64,000 bases of DNA, taken from NCBI GenBank assembly GCA_963706905.1, contig CAVPNY010000023.1:186001-250000 (forward strand). The letters run 5' to 3'. The DNA comes from CAVPNY01 sp963706905 (GTDB lineage Bacteria; Chloroflexota; Anaerolineae; Anaerolineales; UBA4823). The position numbers were made by a program, and so were the translations under genes. The notes beneath the pieces were generated by a model. That model did not search any database, was not told where the DNA came from, and worked only from the letters and a program-made list of their open reading frames with translations. Positions 53,875-62,684 of the stretch are shown here, piece after piece. Position 1 is the first letter of the stretch. Every line of letters starts with the position of its first letter.

Positions 53875-54456
53875 ATGACCTCCCCAGACCAGGCAATCCT
53901 GCTAAACCAGCTTACCAGCGGGGATGACCAGAGCGCGGAAGCTGCTGCACTGGCTCTAGCTGAGTTGGGACCGCAGGTCTTGCCCGCTCTGCAAGACCTC
54001 CTGCACAGTCCCGATCCCGATGCGCGCTGGTGGGCGAACCGGATATTGGCTGAGCTGGACTCACCGCAAGCCGCCTCCCTGTTGATCGAATCTCTGCAAG
54101 ATACAGACATTGCCGTGCGCCAGTGTGCTGCCCTGGCTTTGAGCTATCGCCCGCAGGAAGCGGCTGTGGCGCAGTTGATTGTTGCATTGGACGACACTGA
54201 CCACCTGCTGGCCCGCCTGGCTGCGGATGCCCTGGTAGCAGCAGGGGCTATGGCTGTCCCCGCCTTGCTGGATGTGATGCAAACTGGTAACCAGGCGGCT
54301 CGCTTAGAGGCCGTCCGCGCCCTGGCCTTGATCGGTGACACACGCGCCATCCCGACCCTGTTCACTGCCTTAGATGAAGACTCAGCCCTGATCGAATATT
54401 GGGCCGATGAAGGCCTGCAGCGCATGGGCGTCGGCATGACCTTCTTTAAACCTTAG
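53875..54456 (+). CDS. HEAT-repeat protein
   Basis: A 193-residue all-helical protein built of about five HEAT/PBS-lyase-type repeats of ~30 residues. Examples are SAEAAALALAELGPQVLPAL, PDARWWANRILAELDSPQAA, VRQCAALALSYRPQEAAVAQ and ARLEAVRALALIGDTRAIPT. The repeats bind partners; a phycobilin-lyase role is unlikely in this context. No signal peptide is present. It converges on the DUF456 gene with 11 bases between. The specific function is unknown. Confidence 0.85.
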   Translation: MTSPDQAILLNQLTSGDDQSAEAAALALAELGPQVLPALQDLLHSPDPDARWWANRILAELDSPQAASLLIESLQDTDIAVRQCAALALSYRPQEAAVAQLIVALDDTDHLLARLAADALVAAGAMAVPALLDVMQTGNQAARLEAVRALALIGDTRAIPTLFTALDEDSALIEYWADEGLQRMGVGMTFFKP

Positions 54457-54467
54457 CTGACCTCTCC

Positions 54468-54974
54468 TTAAATATTCAGGGTGTTGAACGCCCAAACCAA
54501 CCACGCCCCGACCATAAACAACCCGATCGCGAAGCGTACCAGAAAGGATAGCCCCCATCCAAATAACAGGCCGCGCGTGGCCTGCCAGGCAACCTTCCAA
54601 TCGCGATTGCGCAGGTATTCCAGGAGCAGGATCGCCAGGGGGGCCAGGATGATCCCGCCAATGAAAGGCAGCAGAAATGTGCCCAGCACGCCGGCGATGA
54701 TCCCCACAACAATAGTCAACCAGGAGGCGCCCCCTACGCGCGCCCCGGCCCCCATCAAGAAGTTATCCACCACGCTACCGACCACCATGCCCAGGGTGAT
54801 CAGGATAAACATGATAATCCCTACTGTTTCAAAACCAGCTATCAGCCCAAAGACCAGGGCAGATAGCCAGATCACCACCAACCCCGGAAAGATCGGAATG
54901 ATCAGCCCAAACAGCCCCACCAGCATAAAGATCAGGGGTATCCAGAAAACCAGGGCATTCTGCCAGGATTCCAT
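54468..54974 (-). CDS. DUF456 family membrane protein
   Basis: A 168-residue integral membrane protein of about five helices with DUF456 hallmarks: IFMLVGLFGLIIPIFPGLVV, the Gly-rich GASWLTIVVGIIAGVLGTFL and the conserved FIGGIILAPLAILLLEYLRNRDW. The function is unknown. It starts one base after the serS stop, so it is part of the T-box-controlled serS transcript. No specific link to seryl-tRNA is known to me. Confidence 0.82.
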   Translation of the reverse strand: MESWQNALVFWIPLIFMLVGLFGLIIPIFPGLVVIWLSALVFGLIAGFETVGIIMFILITLGMVVGSVVDNFLMGAGARVGGASWLTIVVGIIAGVLGTFLLPFIGGIILAPLAILLLEYLRNRDWKVAWQATRGLLFGWGLSFLVRFAIGLFMVGAWLVWAFNTLNI

Positions 54975-54975
54975 G

Positions 54976-56253
54976 CTATTCTCCCGGGCGGATCACAGTC
55001 ACCCCACCCATCCACGGATGTAGAACCTCCGGGATAACCACCGAGCCATCCGCTTGCTGATAATTTTCCAGCACCGCGATCAGGGTGCGCGGCAGCCCCA
55101 GCCCCGAACCATTCAAAGTGTGAACGAAGCGCGGCCGCCCGCCATCCGCCGGGCGGTATTTGACGTTTGCCCGCCGCGCCTGGAAGTCGCCTGTATTCGA
55201 AACCGAGGATACCTCCAGCCACTCACCACAGCCTGGCGCCCACACCTCAATATCGTAAGTAATCTGCGCCGCAAAGCCCATGTCGCCGGTGCACAGTTGG
55301 TGAATCCGGTGAGTCAGGCCCAGCTCTGCACAGGTTTGCTCGGCGTCAGCTACCATCTTGAAGAACTCAGCTTCAGAATCCTCTGGCTTGCAGTATGTAT
55401 ACATTTCGACTTTGTCAAACTGGTGGCCGCGCTTGATGCCGCGCACATCCCGACCGGCGCTCATTTTCTCTCTTCGAAAGCAGGGTGTATAGGCCGTATA
55501 GTGCCTCGGTAGGGCGTTCTCATCCAGGATCTCGCCCATGTGCAGGCCCGTCAGGGGGACTTCGGCGGTGGGCACCATCCACAAATCCTCTTCGTGATCG
55601 CGGTATAGATTATCTGCGAACTTGGGTAATTGCCCGGCCCCGTACAGCACCGCCTCTTTCACCATGAAGGGGGTATATTTCTCGGTGTACCCTTGCCGGG
55701 CGTGCAGGTCGAGCATGAAAGCGATCAAGGCGCGCTGCAGGCGCGCTCCGGCTCCGCTGAGCACATAAAAGCGCGATCCAGTAACCTTGACACCCTGCTC
55801 GAAATTGATGATCCCCAGGGCTGGGCCCAGGTCCCAATGCGGTTGGGGTTCGAAAGCGAAGGCCTTTTTTTCACCGATAGTCTTGAGCACCACATTGTAG
55901 GTCTCGTCTGGACCGACCGGGACGCGCCCATCAGGGACGTTGGGGATCTCGGCCATCACCGCTTCCAGGCCTGCTTCCACCTCCCGTAATTGGGCATCCA
56001 GAGCATCGATGCGCTCACCGACTTGCCGCATCGCCTCGATTTTAGCCTGCCGCTCGCCCGGGTCCTTCATTTTGCCGATCTCGCCCGATACGGCGTTGCG
56101 CCCAGCTTTGAGCGTCTCAACCTGTTGGATCAGGTCGCGGCGTTGCCCATCCAGAGCCAGGACGCTGTCGACCGCGGCTGGATCCATCTGGCGCTTGCTC
56201 AGCGCCTGGCGCACAAGGTCAGGCTTTTCACGGATCAGGTTGATATCTAACAT
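54976..56253 (-). CDS. serS: Seryl-tRNA synthetase
   Basis: Class II aminoacyl-tRNA synthetase charging tRNA-Ser (and tRNA-Sec). The 425-residue protein begins MLDINLIREKPDLVRQALSK, with the N-terminal antiparallel coiled-coil arm (about 25-100) that grips the tRNA long arm. The catalytic core has PTAEVPLTGLHMGE, motif 2 YTPCFRREKMSAGRDVRGIK, and motif 3 SGLGLPRTLIAVLENYQ. GGAGG lies seven bases before the ATG. It is preceded by a T-box leader, so it is induced when tRNA-Ser is uncharged, and is followed directly by a DUF456 gene. Confidence 0.97.
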   Translation of the reverse strand: MLDINLIREKPDLVRQALSKRQMDPAAVDSVLALDGQRRDLIQQVETLKAGRNAVSGEIGKMKDPGERQAKIEAMRQVGERIDALDAQLREVEAGLEAVMAEIPNVPDGRVPVGPDETYNVVLKTIGEKKAFAFEPQPHWDLGPALGIINFEQGVKVTGSRFYVLSGAGARLQRALIAFMLDLHARQGYTEKYTPFMVKEAVLYGAGQLPKFADNLYRDHEEDLWMVPTAEVPLTGLHMGEILDENALPRHYTAYTPCFRREKMSAGRDVRGIKRGHQFDKVEMYTYCKPEDSEAEFFKMVADAEQTCAELGLTHRIHQLCTGDMGFAAQITYDIEVWAPGCGEWLEVSSVSNTGDFQARRANVKYRPADGGRPRFVHTLNGSGLGLPRTLIAVLENYQQADGSVVIPEVLHPWMGGVTVIRPGE

Positions 56254-56277
56254 TTCAGCACCTCCAGTAGAAATAAT

Positions 56278-56552
56278 CAGCCCCCTCGCCAGCAGGACGA
56301 GGGGGCGCCCGTGGTGCCACCTGCTTTCGCCGATTCGTTCGGCCTTAAACTCACGCTAACGGGTGAACCCGGTTCCCTTACGGCGACAATGGCCGCGTTG
56401 CGGCTCTGCTTGGCAAACCCCTGCGGGAACGACTGGCCCTTCTGTGGGCCGGCGGAGTGGATTTCGCTGCCTGACCGACTGCCTCGCACCTTCCGGCAGC
56501 TCTCTGATCAGTGAGACAACTACTGGCCTCCGCGCTTCGTCTCAAATTGACT
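56278..56552 (-). ncRNA. T-box leader of serS
   Basis: The serS leader has T-box riboswitch features on the minus strand. The T-box-type sequence GCAGGTGGCACCAC is at 56311-56324. It is followed by a terminator hairpin GCCCCCTCG/CGAGGGGGC (56278-56307) and a T-rich run, and preceded by a long structured stem I beginning AGAGAGCTGCCGGAAGGTGC. A Ser codon UCC in the GAAATCCACTCC stretch near 56460 is the probable specifier, though its position was not folded. Uncharged tRNA-Ser would stabilise the antiterminator and allow serS transcription. Confidence 0.85.
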
Positions 56553-56559
56553 TGGGTGG

Positions 56560-56587
56560 ATTATACCTTAGGAGGAGGGCCTGTCAA
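56560..56587 (-). promoter_or_regulatory. Consensus promoter of the serS T-box operon
   Basis: TTGACA (56582-56587) and TATAAT (56560-56565) on the minus strand, both perfect, are separated by 16 bases. The transcript would start near 56553 and include the whole T-box leader. Confidence 0.82.
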
Positions 56588-56713
56588 GACCGAGGAAACG
56601 CGGAGATTTCCACGCGACAATAGTTCGACCTCTGATTGATTTTCCAGAAATGGACTTACATCGGGGATGAGCCGGCTCCAATGTGACGATTCCCAAGAGT
56701 TGCGAGAATTTCA

Positions 56714-56749
56714 TTGAAGCAATATGCCAAAAATGGCATATTACTTCAA
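56714..56749. promoter_or_regulatory. 36-bp near-perfect palindrome between lysS and the serS promoter
   Basis: AATATGCCA and TGGCATATT pair around AAAA; after one mismatch the pairing extends through TTGAAG and CTTCAA, giving 15 of 16 paired positions per arm. It lies in an AT-rich gap (56588-56895) without a convincing gene, downstream of lysS and upstream of the serS promoter. It could be a regulator binding site or a lysS mRNA-end structure; there is no long T-run. Confidence 0.55.
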
Positions 56750-56895
56750 TCAATTATGAAAATTTATATTCTGCAACCAACATACAATCTTTGCCAATCT
56801 ATCCGATTGCCTTTCATCTTCTCATTGCGCCAAGCATTGTATTCAGGCCACCATCCTCCACGACCCCGAATGAACCACTGGGCGTTGCCCACTAC

Positions 56896-58413
56896 TTATT
56901 CCCTCTCACGCAGATGTGGAAACAAGATTACCTCGCGAATATTCGCGCTGTCTGTAAACAGCATCGCCAGGCGATCGATGCCCAATCCAAAGCCGCCGTT
57001 GGGCGGCATGCCGTAGCGCATCGCCTGCAGGTAATCCTCATCCAGCGGGTGGCGCTCTTCGTCATCGGCGGCAAAGTCGCGTCCCATCTCCAGGAAGCGC
57101 GCCTCCTGATCCAGTGGATCGTTGAGCTCAGAGAAGGCATTGCACATCTCCATGCCGGCGATGAAGCCCTCGAAGCGCTCCACCGTCTGCGGATCGCCGG
57201 GCTTGCTCTTGGTCAGTGGCGAGATATCGCGCGGGTAATCATACAGGAAGGTCGGCTGGATCAAGGTCGGCTCGAGGAAATCACTCAGCAGTTGATCGAC
57301 CAGCTTGCCGCGCGGCGCCTTGGGGTCCACGTCCAGGCCACGCCCCCGCATCGCCGCCGCCAGACTCTCGGCGCTGGGGTGCTGGTCAATATCAATCCCA
57401 GCCGTCTCGCGCAGCCCATCTCGTAGCGACAGTCGCCGCCAGGGAGGTTCCAGGTCGATCTCCTCGCCCTGGTAGATCAGTTTGCGGCGCCCGAGCACCT
57501 TATCGGCGGCGGAGACCACCATCGCCTCGGTGAAATCCATTACCTGCTGATAATCAGCATAAGCCCAATAGAACTCGAGCATGGTGAACTCGGGGTTATG
57601 GAAACGATCGACGCCTTCGTTGCGGAAGTCACGCCCGATCTCATAGACGCGCTCCAGGTTACCCACCAGCAAGCGCTTCAAGTACAGCTCAAACGAAATC
57701 CGCAAATATAAATCTTGTTTTAGCTGGTTATGATAGGTGATAAACGGCCGCGCCGCTGCCCCGCCGTAGATCGGCTGCAGCACCGGGGTCTCAACTTCCA
57801 GGAAGCCATGCGCGTCAAGGAACTCACGCAATGCCTTCATTAAACCGGCCCGGGTACGGAAAATATGCCGTACTTCCGGGTTCACCGCCAGGTCAGCGTA
57901 CCGTTGGCGGTAGCGCGCCTCTGGGTCAACCAGAGCTGCATGCCGCACAACTTCACCGTCTATCACCTCATCTTTGGCAGCCGGCAAGGGTGTAATTGCT
58001 TTAGCAAGCATGCGAAATTCGTTCACTCGCAGGGTCACCTCGCCTGTGCGGGTGCGAAACATCTCGCCGCCCGCCTGCACGAAATCGCCCAGGTCAAACT
58101 CGCGATTGAACAGGTCAAGCTGTTCTTCCCCGACATCGTTGGCCCGCAAGAAGAGCTGCACGCGGCCATCGCCGTCCTCGATATGGGCAAAGGTGATCTT
58201 CCCCATCAAACGTACTGAGCGCAGGCGACCAACCAGAGTGGCCTTTACAACCTCATTGTTACCAGCTGCTTCGCTGGCTTCGAAAGCTTTGATAGCCTCC
58301 AGGCTGGTATGAGTACGCTGAGCGCGCGCCGGGTAGGGCTCAATGCCCTTTTCCCGTAAGCGCTCCAGCTTTTCCTGGCGAATCTGCTCCAGGTTTGAAA
58401 ATTCGGTCGCCAT
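56896..58413 (-). CDS. lysS: Lysyl-tRNA synthetase (class II)
   Basis: Charges tRNA-Lys in the cytosol. The 505-residue protein has an N-terminal OB-fold anticodon domain (about 55-160, VVKATLVGRLRSVRLMGKIT). The class II core has motif 2 EIGRDFRNEGVDRFHNPEFT and motif 3 GGFGLGIDRLAMLFTDS, plus FITYHNQLKQDLYLRISFEL. It lies downstream of greA, separated by a strong terminator, and its ATG is preceded by AAAGGAGAGAG. The reading frame is intact over its full length, which is useful as a control against the broken frames nearby. Confidence 0.97.
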   Translation of the reverse strand: MATEFSNLEQIRQEKLERLREKGIEPYPARAQRTHTSLEAIKAFEASEAAGNNEVVKATLVGRLRSVRLMGKITFAHIEDGDGRVQLFLRANDVGEEQLDLFNREFDLGDFVQAGGEMFRTRTGEVTLRVNEFRMLAKAITPLPAAKDEVIDGEVVRHAALVDPEARYRQRYADLAVNPEVRHIFRTRAGLMKALREFLDAHGFLEVETPVLQPIYGGAAARPFITYHNQLKQDLYLRISFELYLKRLLVGNLERVYEIGRDFRNEGVDRFHNPEFTMLEFYWAYADYQQVMDFTEAMVVSAADKVLGRRKLIYQGEEIDLEPPWRRLSLRDGLRETAGIDIDQHPSAESLAAAMRGRGLDVDPKAPRGKLVDQLLSDFLEPTLIQPTFLYDYPRDISPLTKSKPGDPQTVERFEGFIAGMEMCNAFSELNDPLDQEARFLEMGRDFAADDEERHPLDEDYLQAMRYGMPPNGGFGLGIDRLAMLFTDSANIREVILFPHLRERE

Positions 58414-58434
58414 GATCTCTCTCCTTTAGATATT

Positions 58435-58472
58435 AAGCAAAAGCCCCGCGCAGCGCAGGCTCGCGCGGGGCC
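58435..58472 (-). terminator. Intrinsic terminator or attenuator between greA and lysS
   Basis: On the minus strand GCCCCGCGC pairs with GCGCGGGGC around an 11-base loop and is followed by TTTTGC. It lies about 20 bases after the greA stop and about 25 before the lysS start, so it either ends greA transcripts or damps read-through into lysS. Confidence 0.72.
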
Positions 58473-58492
58473 AGGTAACCTGTGCCCCGATG

Positions 58493-58961
58493 TTATTCGA
58501 CCTTCAAAACCTGCACAAAAAAAGACCCGCCAGGCGCTTCTACTTTCACTTTATCACCGGCCCGATGGTCCATTAGAGCTCTTCCCAGGGGGACTCATTC
58601 GAGATCCGCCCTCGCGCGGGTTCGCTTCAGCCCGTCCAACGACGGTGTATATTTCAGGCTCGCTTTCGTCCTCTTGAATCGTGACTTTAGCGCCCACATC
58701 AACCACCTCACGAGTTCCGGTCTCCTGGATGACTCGAGCATTGGCAAGCAATATTTCAAGCTCCTGGATGCGACCTTCAACGAAAGCCTGCTCGTTCTTA
58801 GCAGCCTCGTACTCAGCATCCAAATCCACGCCCATATCTCCGCCGTCTTCCATGGCTTCTCGCAGGCGGCTGGCGACTTCCAGGCGCTTCACCGTTCGAA
58901 GATGCTCCAGTTCCTCTTGCAATCTGGCATGACCCAAGGGGGTTAGGAAGGTCGTTGGCAT
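58493..58961 (-). CDS. greA: Transcription elongation factor GreA, two frame breaks
   Basis: Rescues backtracked RNA polymerase by stimulating transcript cleavage. The N-terminal coiled coil is intact (FLTPLGHARLQEELEHLRTV, DMGVDLDAEYEAAKNEQAFV, EGRIQELEILLANARVI), as is the start of the FKBP-like C-domain (EIYTVVGRAEANPREG). Then one base seems missing near 58601 and another in a run of five C near 58588. Reading through both gives ISNESP, PLGRALMDHRAGDKVKVEAP and GGSFFVQVLKVE with a stop at 58493, a standard GreA end. As read, the chain stops at 58554 with a scrambled tail. Such closely spaced losses in a conserved gene point to sequence errors. Confidence 0.88.
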
Positions 58962-59128
58962 TTTCTTATCCCAATCTCTCTAGTGGTATTTTGAACCAGT
59001 CCCCTAAAAAATAACTTGAAACCGGGTTTTCTAATGAAATGCGATGCGGCGACCAGGAATATACTACATAGTATTCCGCCGCCGCGCGCAAGATTTTAAC
59101 ACAATCTCTGGTGAAATGCAAGCTGAGT

Positions 59129-59875
59129 TTAATCGAACATTCGTTCTGGATATAGCCAGAGTTCCACACCGGCATTCTTCTGGCTGTATCCCCGGATATC
59201 TGTTTCCATATCCTTCAGGCTGAACCAAAAACTGCTGATCTGGGATGGGTAGGCGGTTATCGACTTAACCCAGGCTGCGACACCGGCTTCTGACACTGGA
59301 AAAACAGATGGCTTCATCCCGGTTACCAATTCCATCGGTACACCCTTTAACCACTGGACATAGGGATAATCGGCATAGTAATACGTCGGCAGCTCCAGCC
59401 GCTCCGCAGCCGCTCGCACCAGGCGGTGGTCAGCATGACCGCCCACCGTCAGCGGACTGACCAACATGGCGCCGCGCGGGATCGCCTGGGCCAGTTCTTG
59501 CGCCAGTAAGGCAACCAGACCAGCCTCAGCCGGGTGGATCTCCCCGAAAATTTCGAGTTCTGAGTTATACAGCGATTCGCCGTTTTCCGGAGAGCATCGG
59601 TAGATACAGTCTGGCAGGTTAAAGTAGCGTGGGGTAGCGCCCAGGCGTTGGCAGGCTAACCTGTCTTCTGCGCGGCGCTCAGCGGGTGCGCCCTGTTCGG
59701 TTTCCCAGCGCTCGTGCAGGCTGGCAGCAAACGCAGACAGGGGACCGGGCGGCGGATCGCCTGCGCAGATAGTCCAGATCTCCACCTGCTCGCCCTGCTG
59801 AATTTGTTCCCACACCACCCCTCCGCAAGACAGGACAACATCGTCCAGATGTGGAGAAAGGTAAATCCATTCCAT
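59129..59875 (-). CDS. PIG-L family zinc deacetylase
   Basis: Zinc-dependent de-N-acetylase of the PIG-L/LmbE fold, 248 residues. The metal motif is SPHLDDVVLSCGG (Pro-His-x-Asp-Asp) and the second site is VGGHADHRLV. Relatives remove acetyl groups from GlcNAc conjugates, as in mycothiol or bacillithiol synthesis, or from lincomycin-type compounds. The acceptor here is unknown. It is transcribed divergently from the Thr/Pro-rich protein gene. The 58962-59128 gap downstream contains no clear gene. Confidence 0.88.
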   Translation of the reverse strand: MEWIYLSPHLDDVVLSCGGVVWEQIQQGEQVEIWTICAGDPPPGPLSAFAASLHERWETEQGAPAERRAEDRLACQRLGATPRYFNLPDCIYRCSPENGESLYNSELEIFGEIHPAEAGLVALLAQELAQAIPRGAMLVSPLTVGGHADHRLVRAAAERLELPTYYYADYPYVQWLKGVPMELVTGMKPSVFPVSEAGVAAWVKSITAYPSQISSFWFSLKDMETDIRGYSQKNAGVELWLYPERMFD

Positions 59876-59925
59876 GCCACTATTTTAACCATATTTTCCT
59901 TTCAATCCTGGTAGAGTCATTCGAC

Positions 59926-59954
59926 TTGCCACACCTGTGCGGGAGTGTTATCAT
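59926..59954 (+). promoter_or_regulatory. Promoter of the Thr/Pro-rich protein gene
   Basis: TTGCCA (59926-59931), a 17-base spacer and TATCAT (59949-59954) match the housekeeping consensus well. The start would fall near 59961, only about 13 bases before the ATG at 59974. Confidence 0.5.
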
Positions 59955-59973
59955 CTACCCGGGTCATTCTAGA

Positions 59974-60414
59974 ATGGATTACAACGCCAACACCCGCCTC
60001 CGCTATATCCTGATTGCTGTCGTTTTGGGGACTCTGCCTTGCTATTGCTTTGGCCTGGTAGCAGTCGCCTTAGCCCCTGAGCGTGGTACAGTCCAGCCTG
60101 TCACACCTACCCCCACCCTTACATGGACGCCGAGCGCTACTCCCACCACCACATCGACCGGGACGCTGCCTCCTACCGCATCGCCCACCGCTTCTCCCAC
60201 CGTGACCCCTTCGGCGACCGTCACCCCAACTGGAACAGTCCCCCCCAGCCCATCTAGCACCTCCACCCCGACATTCACGGCAACCATCACCTTGCCGCCT
60301 CCTAGCCAGACCCCCACTCCTACCGTAACCGCCTCAGCAACGCTACCAGCTCCTCCAGACACCAGCACGCCGTCCCCTACCGACGGATCAAACTCAACTC
60401 CGCCTTCTCCTTAG
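59974..60414 (+). CDS. Membrane-anchored Thr/Pro/Ser-rich low-complexity protein
   Basis: A 147-residue protein: one N-terminal hydrophobic helix (about 10-32, LRYILIAVVLGTLPCYCFGL). The remainder is made almost only of Thr, Pro, Ser and Ala (for example TPTPTLTWTPSATPTTTSTG). It resembles the linkers of the lipoproteins in this window but has no globular domain after it. It may be a glycosylated surface stalk, or a relic whose domain was lost. The ATG at 59974 is placed by the promoter just upstream. No ribosome site is evident. Confidence 0.65.
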   Translation: MDYNANTRLRYILIAVVLGTLPCYCFGLVAVALAPERGTVQPVTPTPTLTWTPSATPTTTSTGTLPPTASPTASPTVTPSATVTPTGTVPPSPSSTSTPTFTATITLPPPSQTPTPTVTASATLPAPPDTSTPSPTDGSNSTPPSP

Positions 60415-60456
60415 CCATAATGAATTTGCATATCCTTAAATGCCAAAAATGGACCC

Positions 60457-61521
60457 ATGACTGAACTACTTCCTCTCTTAAAAACCCTGATCAGCGCGCC
60501 GGGCTTATCTGGCCACGAAAAACCGATCCGAGACATCATCGAAACGGCCTGGCGACCTCTTACCGATGAGATCCATCTCAGCCGTTTGGGCAGCCTGCAC
60601 GGCTTCAAACGCGGTGCAGGAGCAGACCCTCGTCCATCCATCTTGCTGGCTGCCCATATGGACGCCATTGGCTTGATGGTGACCGCCCAGGTGGGTGAAT
60701 TCCTGCGGGTGACCGAGATCGGCGGCCTGGATGTGCGCGTCTTGCCTGGTCAGCGCGTGATCGTCCACGGAAGACAGGATCTCCCTGGTTTGATTGTCTG
60801 CCCCCCGGCACGCCTGCTGCCCGAAGAGGCGCGCGAGGGGCCAGTCGCTTTAAAATACCTGCTGATCGATACCGGTCTCAGTGAGAGTGAGCTACACAAA
60901 CTCATCCGTCCTGGCGATTTGGCCTCCTTCGCCCAGGAACCACTTGAGCTGCGCGGAGAGACTCTTGCTGGACACTCACTGGACAATCGCGCTTCTGTGG
61001 CAGCGCTTACCCATTGCCTGCAATCGCTCCAGGGCCGGGCGCATGCCTGGGATGTCTGGGCGGTGGCAACTGTCCAGGAAGAAGTCACCCTGGGGGGCGC
61101 TAGAACCTCGGCCTTCGATCTTCACCCACAACTGGCAGTTGCTGTGGATGTCACCTGGGGCAGGGGCCCAGGCACATCCGACTATAAAACCTTCCCTTTG
61201 GGTAAAGGTCCAACCCTGGGTTGGGGGCCGAACATCCACTCTGGTTTCCACAAAGCCTTCAAGCAGGTTGCCGAACGGCTGGAGATTCCCTACGCGGTTG
61301 AAGTCATGCCGCGTCACTCTGGTACAGATGCGTTTAGCCTGCAAGTCGCCGCGGAAGGGATTGCAAGCATGGTGGTGAGTATTCCCTTGCGTTACATGCA
61401 CACGCCCGTCGAGGTGGTCGCATTAAAGGATATTAGCCGCACCGGGCAACTGCTGGCCGAATTTATTTCCGGGCTGCAACCCGGCTTCATGGACACCTTG
61501 ACTCTGGAAGAAAAAACATGA
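60457..61521 (+). CDS. M42 family metallo-aminopeptidase (first of three)
   Basis: Two-metal aminopeptidase of the TET/glutamyl-aminopeptidase family; such enzymes form dodecameric cages that trim peptides in the cytosol. The 354-residue protein shows ISAPGLSGHE, metal-ligand AAHMDAIGLMV, AGHSLDNRASVAAL, the catalytic EE in VATVQEEVTLGGARTS, VDVTWGRGP, RHSGTDAFSLQVA and IPLRYMHTPVEVV. The ASCL-type metal sites look complete. It overlaps the next M42 gene by four bases (ATGA). Three paralogues in a row suggest mixed cages with different side-chain preferences. Confidence 0.92.
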   Translation: MTELLPLLKTLISAPGLSGHEKPIRDIIETAWRPLTDEIHLSRLGSLHGFKRGAGADPRPSILLAAHMDAIGLMVTAQVGEFLRVTEIGGLDVRVLPGQRVIVHGRQDLPGLIVCPPARLLPEEAREGPVALKYLLIDTGLSESELHKLIRPGDLASFAQEPLELRGETLAGHSLDNRASVAALTHCLQSLQGRAHAWDVWAVATVQEEVTLGGARTSAFDLHPQLAVAVDVTWGRGPGTSDYKTFPLGKGPTLGWGPNIHSGFHKAFKQVAERLEIPYAVEVMPRHSGTDAFSLQVAAEGIASMVVSIPLRYMHTPVEVVALKDISRTGQLLAEFISGLQPGFMDTLTLEEKT

Positions 61522-62628
61522 CCACAAAACCTACCCAGAAGCCATCTCAACCCCGTCTTGGTGCGGCTCAAATTAGATTGCTGGAGCGATTATGCAATGC
61601 CTGCGCCGTCTCCGGCGATGAAGGCGAAGTTCGCGCCATCGTGCAAGAACAGGTGGCAACGTATGCTGAAACGGTCAAGGTCGACGCGTTGGGAAATGTA
61701 CTGGCTACCCGCCCAGGGAAAGGTGCTGGGCGCCGGTTGCGGGTCCTGCTGGCGGCTCACATGGACGAGATCGGCTTCATGCTCACACAGGACGAAGGCG
61801 ATGGTATTTTTCGCTTTGATACGGTCGGCGGGATCGACGAGCGCCAGCTGGTCGGTAAGCCGGTCTGGATTGGACATGACCATCTCCCCGGCGTAATTGG
61901 GGCCAAACCGATTCACCTGACCACTCCCGAAGAGCGCAAGCGCGCCATTCCCCTCGAACTCGCTACGCATCGATATCGGCCCTGGCGGCGACTCCAAAGT
62001 CAAGGTTGGTGATCGTGCCGCTTTTGCCACACCCTTTGCCCGCCTGGGGAGCAGCCTGCGCGGCAAAGCCCTGGATGACCGTCTGGGAGTCGCCACGCTG
62101 ATCGAGCTATTGCGACATGCGCCGCCCAACATCGACTTGCTGGCGGCTTTTACCGTCCAGGAAGAAGTTGGTCTGCGCGGCGCCCAGGTAGCTGCCTATG
62201 CTTTTGACCCCGACCTGGCGATCGCCATCGATTCGACCCCGGCCCTCGACCTGTCGGTATGGGAAGAGCAGGTTGGTCAGCCGCTGGAGAACGTTGCCTA
62301 CAACACCCGCCTGGACGCCGGCCCGGCAATCTACATCGCCGATGGTAGCACCCTGGCAGACCCGCGACTGGTACGCCATCTGGCGGAGACCGCCGAAGCA
62401 TTCCACATCCCGTACCAGTACCGCCAGCCTGGCGGCGGCGGAACCGACGCGGGCACCATCCACTTGGCCCGCGCCGGTGTTCCCAGTGTTTCTGTCTCAG
62501 TCCCCGGCCGATATGCCCATACAGCAGCCGGTTTGGCGCGCCTTTCCGACTGGCAGAACACCTTCGCCTTGCTACACGCCGCCCTGGCGGGGCTAGGTCC
62601 CGACATCCTATCCGGCGAGCGCCAATAA
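61518..62628 (+). CDS. M42 family metallo-aminopeptidase (second of three), one frame break
   Basis: Paralogue of its neighbours. The first frame carries CNACAVSGDEGEVRAIV, LLAAHMDEIGFMLTQDEGDG and GVIGAKPIHLTTPEERKRAI up to about 61965. After one extra base the sequence continues in another frame: SLRIDIGPGGDSKVKVGDRA, KALDDRLGVATLIELLRHAP, AAFTVQEEVGLRGAQVAAYA, GGGGTDAGTIHLARAGVPSV and VPGRYAHTAAG, to the stop at 62628. Joined, it is a complete M42 enzyme of about 370 residues with all metal ligands. An inserted C at the shift point is the simplest explanation. Confidence 0.88.
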
Positions 62629-62684
62629 GCAGCTCACGCATGCCTTTCCATCCGCACACAATTCCCTGAAACCCTGGAGCACCC

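Noticed and set aside
56683..57426. Long plus-strand open frame over the end of lysS
   Set aside because: It runs antisense to the intact lysS coding region and begins in the palindrome gap without a ribosome site.
60042..60368. Val/Gly-rich open frame antisense to the Thr/Pro-rich gene
   Set aside because: It is the complement of ACC/CCC-rich codons with no ribosome site; a low-complexity shadow.
61604..61620. REP-like core GCGCCGTCTCCGGCG inside the second M42 gene
   Set aside because: It encodes the conserved CAVSGDEGE segment of the peptidase, so the match is explained by coding.
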